Part shown: piece by piece, positions 42,293-50,699 of the stretch
Numbering within the stretch: the first letter of the stretch is position 1
How the letters are laid out: each line of letters begins with the position of its first letter
From: Alphaproteobacteria bacterium
Lineage (GTDB): Bacteria > Pseudomonadota > Alphaproteobacteria > Micavibrionales > Micavibrionaceae
DNA: 64,000 bases
Direction: 5' to 3'
Assembly (NCBI GenBank): GCA_030432025.1
Contig: JAUIIA010000003.1
Location: 248,001-312,000 of the forward strand
Notes under the pieces: model-generated
Seen by the model: the letters and a program-made list of their open reading frames with translations, nothing else
What the model was told of the DNA's origin: nothing
Database searches by the model: none
Position numbers and translations under genes: made by a program

Positions 42293-43015
42293 ATGAAAGT
42301 CTTAATTTTTTTACTATTTCTTTTCGCCCTTCCTCACATTGCTTTTGCAGGCACCGTTAGCTCTGTCAGCGGCCCGACCGTGACAAAGGGTAAAACTAAA
42401 GTTGAAGCGCGTGTCGGATACAGCGAGGATGACGATGGTTCTTCCTCGGACGAACGCCTGCGGACTCAGGTATATGTCGACCACGGTTTTACAGATATGT
42501 TCGCCGCCCGTATCACCGCTGATCAGGATAAGCGCAAAGGTGACAATTACGAGCATGACAATCTCGACTTTATGGGACGCTTTCATGTTCTGAATAAGGG
42601 TGACTATGGCTTCGACCTGGGCGCCCGTGTCCAATACACCATGAAAGACGGCGATAAAAAGCCGGACAGTGTGAAGCTCGGTCTTTACGAACAAATCCCT
42701 TATGAGGATTACCAGTTTCGCTTTGTTCAGCGCATCAGCCATGAAGTCGGTGAAGATAGCGATGGCGGCCTATCTGCGGAACTCCGTGTACAAGGGACAA
42801 AGAAGTTCGGTGATTACAGATTGGGCCTCGAAGGATTCCACGATTTCGGCAAGCTGAACGAGCTGTCAGGTTACAGCGATCAGGAACATGAATTCGGTCC
42901 TGTCTTTAAAGGCAAACTGCCATATGACCTGTCTTTTGAAACAGGCTACCGCGCCGGAATTTCCAAAGCCGCACCGGATCATAACTTTAAACTCTTTATT
43001 TCCCGCAGCTTTTAA
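42293..43015 (+). CDS. Putative outer-membrane β-barrel protein
   Basis: A 240-residue protein with signal peptide 'MKVLIFLLFLFALPHIAFAG'. It then has alternating polar/hydrophobic strands ('TKVEARVGYSE', 'LRTQVYVDHGFTDMFAARITAD', 'YGFDLGARVQYTM', 'YRLGLEGFHDFG', 'LSFETGYRAGIS') and a C-terminal Phe ('KLFISRSF'), as needed for β-barrel insertion. About ten strands are possible. Function unknown. It lies between pdxS and pdxT, 14 bp before pdxT. Confidence 0.7.
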   Translation: MKVLIFLLFLFALPHIAFAGTVSSVSGPTVTKGKTKVEARVGYSEDDDGSSSDERLRTQVYVDHGFTDMFAARITADQDKRKGDNYEHDNLDFMGRFHVLNKGDYGFDLGARVQYTMKDGDKKPDSVKLGLYEQIPYEDYQFRFVQRISHEVGEDSDGGLSAELRVQGTKKFGDYRLGLEGFHDFGKLNELSGYSDQEHEFGPVFKGKLPYDLSFETGYRAGISKAAPDHNFKLFISRSF

Positions 43016-43029
43016 TCTATTTCATTCTC

Positions 43030-43629
43030 ATGAGTGAAAAACAGACCATCGGTTGCTTGGCCCTGCAGGGCTGCGTTGAACGCCACCGTCCTCACATTGA
43101 GGCGCTGGGGTTTGACTTCGCGCCTGTCAAAACGGCCAAGGATTTTGAGGCCGTTGCCGGCTTTATCCTGCCCGGTGGTGAAAGCACGACGATGCTGAAA
43201 CTGATCGACCGTTTCGGCTTGTGGGATGCGCTGGCCGAACAATTCAAAGCCAAGCCCGTTTGGGGCATATGTGCGGGCTCGATCCTGATCGCTGAGAAAG
43301 TGTTCTATTCCTCCAAACGTGTTGGTGAGGAGCAAACCAAACAGGTGCAGAAATCGTTCGGTCTTATTCCGATGACGGTTGAACGCAACGGCTACGGGCG
43401 TCAGGTCGATAGCCACACGGCAAACGTAAACGGTTATGAGGTCTCCCTTATCCGTGCACCGATCATTCAGGATGTCGCCAATGATGTAGAGGTTAAAGCC
43501 AGCCATCAGGACGATCCGGTCTGGGTTGATTACGGCCAATATATGGCGACAACTTTCCATCCCGAACTGACTTTTGATTTCCCCTCACCGATGCACAGCG
43601 CGTTTGCCGATAAAGTCAAAGCCTCCTGA
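43030..43629 (+). CDS. pdxT: Pyridoxal 5'-phosphate synthase glutaminase subunit PdxT
   Basis: A 199-residue class I glutaminase that gives ammonia to PdxS. Visible are 'IGCLALQGCVERHRPHIEALG', 'FILPGGESTTMLKLIDR', nucleophile 'VWGICAGSILIAEKV' (Cys), and the His-Glu pair in 'TTFHPELTFDF'. PdxT homologues usually have 'GLALQGAV' and 'FHPELT', so the match is strong. The PdxS and PdxT genes are not adjacent, which is less common. Confidence 0.95.
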   Translation: MSEKQTIGCLALQGCVERHRPHIEALGFDFAPVKTAKDFEAVAGFILPGGESTTMLKLIDRFGLWDALAEQFKAKPVWGICAGSILIAEKVFYSSKRVGEEQTKQVQKSFGLIPMTVERNGYGRQVDSHTANVNGYEVSLIRAPIIQDVANDVEVKASHQDDPVWVDYGQYMATTFHPELTFDFPSPMHSAFADKVKAS

Positions 43630-43683
43630 TATCACCTCTAAAAGCGTAGTCAGCGCCGCGTAACGGTGTTATTCTTACTGCCT

Positions 43684-45318
43684 ATGTTTAGAAATTTCCT
43701 CCATATGGTCACGGGTGAAGCGCGCGAAAAGCGCCCCGTCAAGATGCCGGACTCCGACCTGCAATTCCGTGAAAAGGTCCGTCAGGACCAGATGCATGAT
43801 TGCAAAGCCTACACCGACCTGAAGGTTCGTTTCCGTGATCTGGGCCGTATGAACGCAATCATCGAAACGCTGGGCCGTGATTTTCTGACCGCTATGCCGC
43901 AAGGTGCATATCAAAGCCGTCTCGGGCAGATGGCGTTTCTATACCGCCGCATGCACGAAGATTTAACCGCCGATGATGTTCAGAGCTGGCTGGATGACGC
44001 GCAGGAACATCTCTACGCCAAGCCGGGCGAATGGGACAAATGGGATCAGGCAAATTTGCGCGAAATGGTCAATATGTATCTGATGTATGCGCATGTTGAC
44101 CCCGAGCTGATGGAGCATAAGGCGCGCCTTTCATTCGAGGGACGAAACCGTCACAAGCAATTGAAAGAGACAGGCGATTGGGAGCAGGCCAAAGGCTTTC
44201 TTTCTGAACAGATCGAATTACACCGCCGCATTGCCGATGCCCGCTGCGCCGTCACGGAAGAAAAATCTCATTACCAGATGCTGATGCAGGAATTCATGCC
44301 CGGCATGACGGTGTTCGAAGTCGAGCGTTTATTCTATGCGCATGAAAAGGCATTGAAAGAGATGCTGCCCGACATTCTGAAAAAGCAAAAAGCCGAGCCG
44401 GAGCCGATTGCTTTGAATGGCGAGTATGAATCCGAAGCGCAAATGTGGCTCAACCACTCCTTGCTTGAAGTGCTCGGTTTTGATTTCGAGCGCGGCGGCC
44501 TTTACGAGACCGGGCATAACCCCGTCGAGGGTGGCACGGTGGATGATACCCGTCTGGTGATCTCCAACGTCGATGAAACCAACTTTATGGACTCGATGAA
44601 AAGCGCCCTGCATGAGGGCGGTCACGGCCTGTACATTCAAGGCTTGCCGCGTCAGCAATGGCGCTATCAACCCGTCGGCATGGATCTCGGCGCGGCGATG
44701 CATGAATCCCAGGCCTTGCTCGTTGAAATGATCATCGGCCGCATGCAGGAATTTTTCGAATTCCTCTCTCCGCGGCTTGAAGGGCTGTTTCACGGCATCA
44801 ATTCACCTGCATTGTCACCGGAAAATCTCTTTTCTCTGAAAACCCGCGTTAACCCGGGCGTAGACCGTAAAAAAGCCGATGAGGTAACATATTTTTATCA
44901 CGTGGTTTTGCGCTACCGCCTTGAACGCGATTTGATCGAAAAGGATCTGGACATCAAGGATTTGCCCGAAGCATGGGTGGAAGGGATCCACTCCACATTG
45001 GGTGTTCTACCGGAAAACCATCTTGATGGCTGCCTGCAGGACGTTCATTGGTTTGTCGGTAAATTCGGCTATTTCCCGTCCTATGCGCTGGGTCACATGA
45101 TGGCGGCGCAAATCTTTGCCACCATGCAAAAAGCGATCCCGAACCTCAGGGGTAAAATTGCCGAAGGCGAGTTCTCAGAAATCAAGGAATGGCTGATACA
45201 GAATATCTATTCCAAAGGGCGGCTTATGACATTATCCGAAACACTCGAGCAGGCGACAGGAAAGCCGCTGGAAGCAAGGTTTTTGGAAAAACATATCCGT
45301 AAACGCTACTTAAGCTAA
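43684..45318 (+). CDS. Carboxypeptidase Taq (M32) family metallocarboxypeptidase
   Basis: A 544-residue cytosolic metalloprotease with zinc motif 'SALHEGGHGLYIQGL' (HExGH) and downstream 'GMDLGAAMHESQALLVEMIIGR' where the Glu is the third ligand, 'ADEVTYFYHVVLRYRLERDLI', and 'YALGHMMAAQIFA', all typical of M32. It removes C-terminal residues from peptides. I chose ATG 43684; GTG 43666 and ATGs at 43705 or 43744 are possible, and the first 35 residues look non-conserved. thrC follows with its own promoter. Confidence 0.92.
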   Translation: MFRNFLHMVTGEAREKRPVKMPDSDLQFREKVRQDQMHDCKAYTDLKVRFRDLGRMNAIIETLGRDFLTAMPQGAYQSRLGQMAFLYRRMHEDLTADDVQSWLDDAQEHLYAKPGEWDKWDQANLREMVNMYLMYAHVDPELMEHKARLSFEGRNRHKQLKETGDWEQAKGFLSEQIELHRRIADARCAVTEEKSHYQMLMQEFMPGMTVFEVERLFYAHEKALKEMLPDILKKQKAEPEPIALNGEYESEAQMWLNHSLLEVLGFDFERGGLYETGHNPVEGGTVDDTRLVISNVDETNFMDSMKSALHEGGHGLYIQGLPRQQWRYQPVGMDLGAAMHESQALLVEMIIGRMQEFFEFLSPRLEGLFHGINSPALSPENLFSLKTRVNPGVDRKKADEVTYFYHVVLRYRLERDLIEKDLDIKDLPEAWVEGIHSTLGVLPENHLDGCLQDVHWFVGKFGYFPSYALGHMMAAQIFATMQKAIPNLRGKIAEGEFSEIKEWLIQNIYSKGRLMTLSETLEQATGKPLEARFLEKHIRKRYLS

Positions 45319-45335
45319 TGGCGCGGCCGCACGGA

Positions 45336-45364
45336 TTGACACTTTACCTAAATCATCATACTAA
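45336..45364 (+). promoter_or_regulatory. thrC promoter, nearly leaderless
   Basis: TTGACA (45336-45341), a 17-nt spacer and TACTAA (45359-45364). The expected start is about 3 nt before the thrC ATG, and no Shine-Dalgarno is present, so the mRNA may be leaderless. Confidence 0.5.
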
Positions 45365-45373
45365 TCGGGCGTT

Positions 45374-46816
45374 ATGAGCGAATTGACCAAATCGAATTTT
45401 ATCTCCACACGTGGCCATGCCGTTAAAGACGGTAATCAGCCTATTACTTTCGAAGATGTGTTGCTGGAAGGGCTGGCGCCCGATGGTGGCCTCTACATTC
45501 CGACGGAATGGCCCAAGCTGGACATCGAGGACTTACGCGACAAGCCATATACGGAAGTGGCCTACGCGGTGATGAAGGCCTTTGTCGGCGATGCCATTAC
45601 CGAAGATGATTTTAAAGCGATTATTGCCGAAACTTACGGCTCCGAAATTTTTGATCACCAATGCGTGACACCGCTGACGCAGCTTTCTGAAAAGCACTGG
45701 CTGATGGAATTGCACCGTGGCCCGACACTGGCATTCAAGGATGTGGCGTTACAGCTTCTGGGCCGTTTATTTGACCACGTACTGGCCCGTCGCAATGAAC
45801 ACGTTACCATCGTTGGTGCAACATCCGGTGATACAGGGTCCGCAGCAATCGAAGGCTGCAAGGCGTGCGAACATGTCGATATTTTCATTCTGCATCCGAA
45901 GGGCCGCGTATCCGACGTGCAGCGCAAACAGATGACCACCGTGAAGGCACCGAACGTGCACAACATCGCGGTCGAAGGCACGTTTGATGATTGCCAAAAT
46001 ATGGTCAAAGATATGTTCAGCGACCGCGCTTTCCGCACGGAAATGAATCTTTCCGCGATCAATTCGATCAACTGGGCGCGCATCATGGCGCAGATCGTCT
46101 ACTACGTAACAACTGCGCTTGCACTTGGCGCACCTGAACGCAAAGTCTCATTCAGTGTACCTACGGGCAACTTCGGAAATGTCCTGGCTGCGCATGTCGC
46201 CCGCAAAATGGGCTTGCCGATCGAGGCTCTCATCGTCTCCTCTAACCGCAATGACATTCTGACGCGTTTCTTTGAACATGGTGCAATGAAGCTCGAAGGC
46301 GTGGAGCCGTCCTTAAGCCCGTCCATGGATATCCAGATTTCCAGCAACTTCGAACGCTACCTGTTTGAACTTATGGGCCGCGATCATGCGGCTTTGGCGC
46401 AACTGATGCTGTCATTCAAGGAAACGGGCTCATTCGAAGTAAGCGACGAACAAATCAATCAGGCACGTGCCGACTTCAAGGCACATCGCTGTAATGACGA
46501 AGACACGCTGGCAACCATCAAACGTTGTTATGAGGAAACCGCCGAAGTCATCGACCCGCATACTGCTGTGGGTCTGAGCGGTGCGTTCGCGCATGAAGAC
46601 GAACTGGAAGGTGCCATTGTTACATTGGCGTGCGCCCATGCGGCAAAATTCCCCGATGCTGTTGAAAAGGCAATCGGCGTAAGGCCCGGCTTGCCGGATC
46701 GTTTGCATGATCTTTTCGAACGCGAAGAATATCTCGATGCATTGCCGAATGATCTGGAAGCGGTGCAAAATTTCGTTCGTGATCATTCAAAAGTAAAACA
46801 GAAAAGTGCAGCATAA
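45374..46816 (+). CDS. thrC: Threonine synthase
   Basis: A 480-residue PLP enzyme that converts O-phosphohomoserine to threonine. 'FISTRGHAVKDGNQPITFEDVLLEGLAPDGGLYIP' (in pieces) is the family's N-terminal block. The PLP lysine is in 'HRGPTLAFKDVALQLLG'. 'IVGATSGDTGSAAIEGCK' and 'SINSINWARIMAQIVYY' are conserved, and 'VPTGNFGNVLAAHVARKMGLPI' is the phosphate-binding loop. The M16 protease gene begins 1 bp after its stop. Confidence 0.97.
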   Translation: MSELTKSNFISTRGHAVKDGNQPITFEDVLLEGLAPDGGLYIPTEWPKLDIEDLRDKPYTEVAYAVMKAFVGDAITEDDFKAIIAETYGSEIFDHQCVTPLTQLSEKHWLMELHRGPTLAFKDVALQLLGRLFDHVLARRNEHVTIVGATSGDTGSAAIEGCKACEHVDIFILHPKGRVSDVQRKQMTTVKAPNVHNIAVEGTFDDCQNMVKDMFSDRAFRTEMNLSAINSINWARIMAQIVYYVTTALALGAPERKVSFSVPTGNFGNVLAAHVARKMGLPIEALIVSSNRNDILTRFFEHGAMKLEGVEPSLSPSMDIQISSNFERYLFELMGRDHAALAQLMLSFKETGSFEVSDEQINQARADFKAHRCNDEDTLATIKRCYEETAEVIDPHTAVGLSGAFAHEDELEGAIVTLACAHAAKFPDAVEKAIGVRPGLPDRLHDLFEREEYLDALPNDLEAVQNFVRDHSKVKQKSAA

Positions 46817-46817
46817 A

Positions 46818-48080
46818 ATGAGCGGCGTTCAAACTACGACATTAGAAAACGGCTTACGTATCGTCACCGATACCGTAGCGGATATGCATACGGTGGCTGC
46901 CGGAATTTGGGTAGGGGTCGGTGCGCGTCATGAAAGCCTCGAAGTCAATGGCGTGGCACACATGGTTGAACATATGCTCTTCAAGGGCACGCAAAAACGT
47001 GATGCGTTGCAGATCGCCGAGGAGATCGAGAATGTCGGTGGCTCCATGAACGCATATACGGGCCGTGAAATCACGGGCTACTATGTGCATTTGCTGGCTG
47101 ATGATCTGCCGCTGGGCCTTGAGGTCCTGAGCGACATGTACCTCAACTCTACACTTCCCGAAGACGAGATTGAGCGTGAGCGCGGTGTTATCCTGCAGGA
47201 AATCGGTATGTATAACGACACACCCGATGAATTGGTGTTCGATGTTTATTCCGAAACCACATATCCTGATCAGGCTTTGGGCGCGCCAATTCTGGGCCGT
47301 GCCGAAAACATTCAGGCCATGACGCAACAAAATCTGCGCGACTACATCACCAATTCATATCAAGCTAAAAACACGGTGATTTCTGCGGCCGGTAACGTGC
47401 AGCATGATGAATTTGTTGCGCGCGTGAAAAACACATTTGAACTGCAGCAAAATGGTGAGCCACCTGCGGCATCAGCAGCAAAATATACGGGCGGCGAAAC
47501 CCGTATTGAAAAAGATCTGGAACAAAGCCACTTCATTCTCGGCTTTCAAGGTATACCGCGCTTGGACGATAATATTTACGCGGCGCAGCTCCTATCCGCA
47601 GTTTTGGGTAGCGGCATGTCTTCAAGATTGTTTCAGGAAGTGCGTGAAAAGCGCGGCCTTGTATATTCGATTTACTCCTATCACCATGCATTTCAGGACG
47701 ATGCACAATTCGCGATTTATGCGGGTACAGGGCCGGAAAAGATGGATGAAATCATTCCGGTCATATGTGATGAGTTGCAAAAAGTCGTGACTGACGTCAG
47801 CGAAGAGGAACTCAACCGTGCGAAGTCGCAAATGAAGGCTGGCATGGCCATGGCGCAGGAATCCATGGGTAATCGGGCGGATTATCAGGCTAAATTCATG
47901 ATTTTGCGCGGCGAAAGTTACAATGTTGATGAGATTGTAAAACGTGTAGAAAGTGTGCAGCTTGATGATATTAAAAATGCCGCACAACGTATTTTTACAA
48001 CCCCGCCGACTTTGGCCGCTCTTGGCCCGCTGCAAAAGCTGGAGTCTTACGAAAGTATCCAAAAACGCTTGGCGGCCTAG
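46818..48080 (+). CDS. M16 family zinc metallopeptidase (mitochondrial processing peptidase β-like)
   Basis: A 420-residue pitrilysin-family protease. The inverted zinc motif HMVEH (His48, Glu51, His52) and the distal Glu in 'ERGVILQEIGM' are present, with N-terminal 'TTLENGLRIVTDTV' and 'VWVGVGARHE'-like 'IWVGVGARHESLE'. The C-terminal M16 half has the 'R/Y' pair region 'SSRLFQEVREKRGLVYSIYSY'. Alphaproteobacterial members next to thrC are related to the ancestor of mitochondrial MPP; their substrates are not well known. ATG 46818 follows the thrC TAA after 1 nt. The next gene follows after 2 nt. Confidence 0.93.
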   Translation: MSGVQTTTLENGLRIVTDTVADMHTVAAGIWVGVGARHESLEVNGVAHMVEHMLFKGTQKRDALQIAEEIENVGGSMNAYTGREITGYYVHLLADDLPLGLEVLSDMYLNSTLPEDEIERERGVILQEIGMYNDTPDELVFDVYSETTYPDQALGAPILGRAENIQAMTQQNLRDYITNSYQAKNTVISAAGNVQHDEFVARVKNTFELQQNGEPPAASAAKYTGGETRIEKDLEQSHFILGFQGIPRLDDNIYAAQLLSAVLGSGMSSRLFQEVREKRGLVYSIYSYHHAFQDDAQFAIYAGTGPEKMDEIIPVICDELQKVVTDVSEEELNRAKSQMKAGMAMAQESMGNRADYQAKFMILRGESYNVDEIVKRVESVQLDDIKNAAQRIFTTPPTLAALGPLQKLESYESIQKRLAA

Positions 48081-48082
48081 TC

Positions 48083-48697
48083 ATGGTTTGGCCTGTTTTA
48101 AAATTTCGTAATCCCAAACATCCCTCTTTTCCTGCAATAGAACTGGCATCGGCGCGTATATATATGCGACCGCCATCTGTAGACGATGCAAAAATGTGGG
48201 CGGAAGTCAGAGGCCGTAACATCAATCATATCCAGCCTTTTGACCCGAAATGGCCGGATGACGCGCTGACCGAGGAATTATATAAGCGCAGAATTTCACG
48301 ACAGTTCTATGAATGGCAGCATGACCGTGGTCGTGCCTTTCTGATTTTCGACATTCATAATGATGCACTCATCGGCGGCATGAACATCAACAATATTTGC
48401 CGCGGTGCTGCACAATACGCAGCACTCGGTTTCTGGATTGATCAGGACTGCGAAGGGCAGGGTTTGATGCGCGAAGCGCTCGAACTGACGCTCGAATATT
48501 GTTTTGAAGATCTGCTATTACAACGCGTGAATGCTTCTTGCTTACCTCACAATGAACGCAGCAAAAAAACCCTTCTGGCTGTTGGCTTTAAAGAAGAAGG
48601 GTTTGCAGAAAAGTATTTACAAATCAATGGGGTAAGAGAAGATCATATTCTTTTTGGTTTGCCGAAAGAAAGCTGGATGCAGCATAAAGACGATTAG
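48083..48697 (+). CDS. GNAT family N-acetyltransferase (RimJ-like)
   Basis: A 204-residue acetyltransferase similar to RimJ/RimL: 'IYMRPPSVDDAKMWAEVR', 'GGMNINNICRGAAQYAALGFWI', the acetyl-CoA motif 'DCEGQGLMREALELTLEYCFEDLLLQRV' (Q/R-x-x-G-x-G/A form is Gln-Gly-Leu-Met-Arg-Glu-Ala), and 'HNERSKKTLLAVGFKEEGFAEKYL'. It probably acetylates an N-terminal residue, perhaps of a ribosomal protein. It is the third gene of a thrC-M16-GNAT operon. Its TAG overlaps the stop of the convergent dgkA. Confidence 0.9.
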   Translation: MVWPVLKFRNPKHPSFPAIELASARIYMRPPSVDDAKMWAEVRGRNINHIQPFDPKWPDDALTEELYKRRISRQFYEWQHDRGRAFLIFDIHNDALIGGMNINNICRGAAQYAALGFWIDQDCEGQGLMREALELTLEYCFEDLLLQRVNASCLPHNERSKKTLLAVGFKEEGFAEKYLQINGVREDHILFGLPKESWMQHKDD

Positions 48698-49068
48698 AAA
48701 AACTTCGGTATTGCAATCATCACCCACGCGAAGCCGCAAAAAACCAGCGCCATAAATACGGCGGCCGATCCCATATCTTTAGCTTCTTTAGAAAGCTCGT
48801 GCCTCTCGGTCGAGATACGGTCAATGGCCCGTTCGATCGCGGTGTTTAGCATTTCGGTAATCAGCACCAGTACAACGGAGCCGAGCAGTACGATTTGTTC
48901 GACATTCGTGTCACCAATCCAGAACGCCGCCGGAACCATCAGCGCCGTCAGGTAGATTTCCTGCCGGAATGCCTCTTCGGTGCGGAAACAGGCGCGAAAT
49001 CCCTGTAATGAAAACTTGAATGCGTTGATAATGCGGCGAATGCCCGTGTTACCTTCAGGAGGAGCCAT
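48694..49068 (-). CDS. dgkA: Diacylglycerol kinase
   Basis: A 124-residue integral membrane kinase that phosphorylates diacylglycerol (or undecaprenol in some bacteria). The family signature 'VLVLITEMLNTAIERAID' carries the catalytic Glu residues. 'EEAFRQEIYLTALMVPAAFWI' and 'AKDMGSAAVFMALVFCGFAWVMI' give three membrane helices. The N-terminus 'RRIINAFKFSLQGFRACFRTE' is the surface helix. AGGAGG precedes the ATG closely. Confidence 0.95.
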   Translation of the reverse strand: MAPPEGNTGIRRIINAFKFSLQGFRACFRTEEAFRQEIYLTALMVPAAFWIGDTNVEQIVLLGSVVLVLITEMLNTAIERAIDRISTERHELSKEAKDMGSAAVFMALVFCGFAWVMIAIPKFF

Positions 49069-49146
49069 GATGCGCTATCCTTCTTCTAAACCATTTCCCT
49101 GACAATCAGCTTGGCACGGTTTGGCCTCTATTTCAATCGGATGCTA

Positions 49147-49746
49147 CTAGGCTTGACCGCTTGTATCGGTCGTCAGTAGAGCAGGGTCGAGCCCCATCTT
49201 GTTTAGCGCCAAGTTCCATTTTGCACCTGTATCATGATTAAAGACAATCTCGGGATCGGGATCGAGTACCAGCCACGCATTCTGCTGTAATTCGGTTTCC
49301 AATTGTCCTGCGCCCCATCCGGCATAGCCCAGAATAAACAAGGCATGATCCGGTCCTTTGCCTTTGACCACTTCCTGTAATGCGTCCGTTGTTCCGGTCA
49401 GGCTGAATTCAGGGGAGATTTTGATCGTATCTTTGTTGGTAAATTCGGGGGAATGAAGCAAAAACCCGCGTGACCCTTCGACAGGGCCACCGCTCATGAC
49501 GGGCATTTTCAACTGGTCCAGATCAACCTCGATATTGGAGTTTAGTCCAATATTATCAATGATTTGCTTGAAATCCACATCCGGAACTTCAGTATTGATG
49601 ACAAGGCCCATTGCACCTTTTTCATCATGCACGCACATGAAAATGACGGAGTGGTGAAAGCGCGGGTCGCCAATACCCGGCATCGCCAGCAATAACTTGC
49701 CTGTCAGATAAGCGGCTTCAATTTCAGGTGATTTATCGTCCACCAT
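49147..49746 (-). CDS. YqgE/AlgH family protein
   Basis: A 199-residue protein of the UPF0301 family: 'LTGKLLLAMPGIGDPRFHHSVIFMCVHDEKGAMGLVIN' (in parts), 'VMSGGPVEGSRGFLLHS', and 'ALFILGYAGWGAGQLETELQQNAWL', the family's Trp-Gly-x-Gly-Gln-Leu-Glu motif. The fold is known; the function is unclear, with a regulatory role for alginate (AlgH) proposed in Pseudomonas. It is divergent from the DsbD-N gene. Confidence 0.95.
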   Translation of the reverse strand: MVDDKSPEIEAAYLTGKLLLAMPGIGDPRFHHSVIFMCVHDEKGAMGLVINTEVPDVDFKQIIDNIGLNSNIEVDLDQLKMPVMSGGPVEGSRGFLLHSPEFTNKDTIKISPEFSLTGTTDALQEVVKGKGPDHALFILGYAGWGAGQLETELQQNAWLVLDPDPEIVFNHDTGAKWNLALNKMGLDPALLTTDTSGQA

Positions 49747-49823
49747 TGTGTCTTTTCACTTGTTTCTGCGAATATACATCATATTTATTGAATAGATAAA
49801 GCGTACCAAAAACTGAGGCAGCT

Positions 49824-50699
49824 ATGCGAGCACAAAACCAAAAAACATTCCTGCGGAACATTATTGTGTTCTCCGCCGCTTTACTGAGCTTTCTGATTTT
49901 CATGAGTACTGTCGCCGAGGCCGGACAGTCCGAATGGGCCGTGTCTGACAATGTCAGGGCACGCTTACTTTCAGGCGCGGAAACAATCGGCGATGACACG
50001 CAAATCCAGGCCGCACTGGAAATCGACCTTTCCGATGGATGGCATACATACTGGAAGCATGCCGGCGATAGCGGCCTGCCAATACGCTTTAACTGGGAAG
50101 AGTCCGAAAATGTGAAAACTGTCGATGTCTCATACCCTGTGCCTTTGCGCAAAACAGAACTGAACATCCTCACCGTCTATGCTTATGACGAGCGTATTAT
50201 CTTGCCGATGACCATTGATCTGGAAGAGGCGAATACAGACAGCGCTCTTGATCTCGATCTGCAGCTCATGGTGTGTAAGGAAATATGTGTCCCCGACCAG
50301 CTCGACTTGTCACTCATGATAGAAGCAGGCAAAGGCAAAGAGTCACCGCAACTTAAAATCATTGAATCCGCTAAGCGCAAAGTGCCCTACAAGCAAGGCA
50401 AAGAGTCACAGAGAGCGGATTTATATATTGATACGATCGTAACAGGCGCGGACGCGATTGTTGTAAATGCCCACATGAAACGCGGACCTGACAAGGCGCT
50501 GGCTATTGCCCATACGGGTGAATACGCACTGACTACGAAGCCGCAATATACGGCGGACGAAAATGATCAAAGCCGCGTCATGATTACCATCCCCAAGCCG
50601 GAAGATATCGAAAACCTGATGCAGGAATTGAACGGCAAAACCCTGACGATTGTTTTGAGTGATGGTCGTGATGCCGTCGAAAAAGCGATTGAATTCTAA
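49824..50699 (+). CDS. Stand-alone DsbD/ScsB N-terminal-domain periplasmic protein
   Basis: A 291-residue protein with signal peptide (about 1-34). It carries the immunoglobulin-like domain found at the N-terminus of DsbD/ScsB: 'DLSDGWHTYWKHAGDSGLPIRFNWEESENV', 'YPVPLRKTELNI', 'YDERIILPMTIDLEE', and the redox Cys pair 'CKEICVP'. Residues 200-290 form a second, weaker domain. It lacks the membrane electron-conducting and thioredoxin domains of full DsbD, so it must accept electrons from another protein or only bind. Its TAA overlaps the stop of the convergent glycosyltransferase gene. Confidence 0.85.
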   Translation: MRAQNQKTFLRNIIVFSAALLSFLIFMSTVAEAGQSEWAVSDNVRARLLSGAETIGDDTQIQAALEIDLSDGWHTYWKHAGDSGLPIRFNWEESENVKTVDVSYPVPLRKTELNILTVYAYDERIILPMTIDLEEANTDSALDLDLQLMVCKEICVPDQLDLSLMIEAGKGKESPQLKIIESAKRKVPYKQGKESQRADLYIDTIVTGADAIVVNAHMKRGPDKALAIAHTGEYALTTKPQYTADENDQSRVMITIPKPEDIENLMQELNGKTLTIVLSDGRDAVEKAIEF

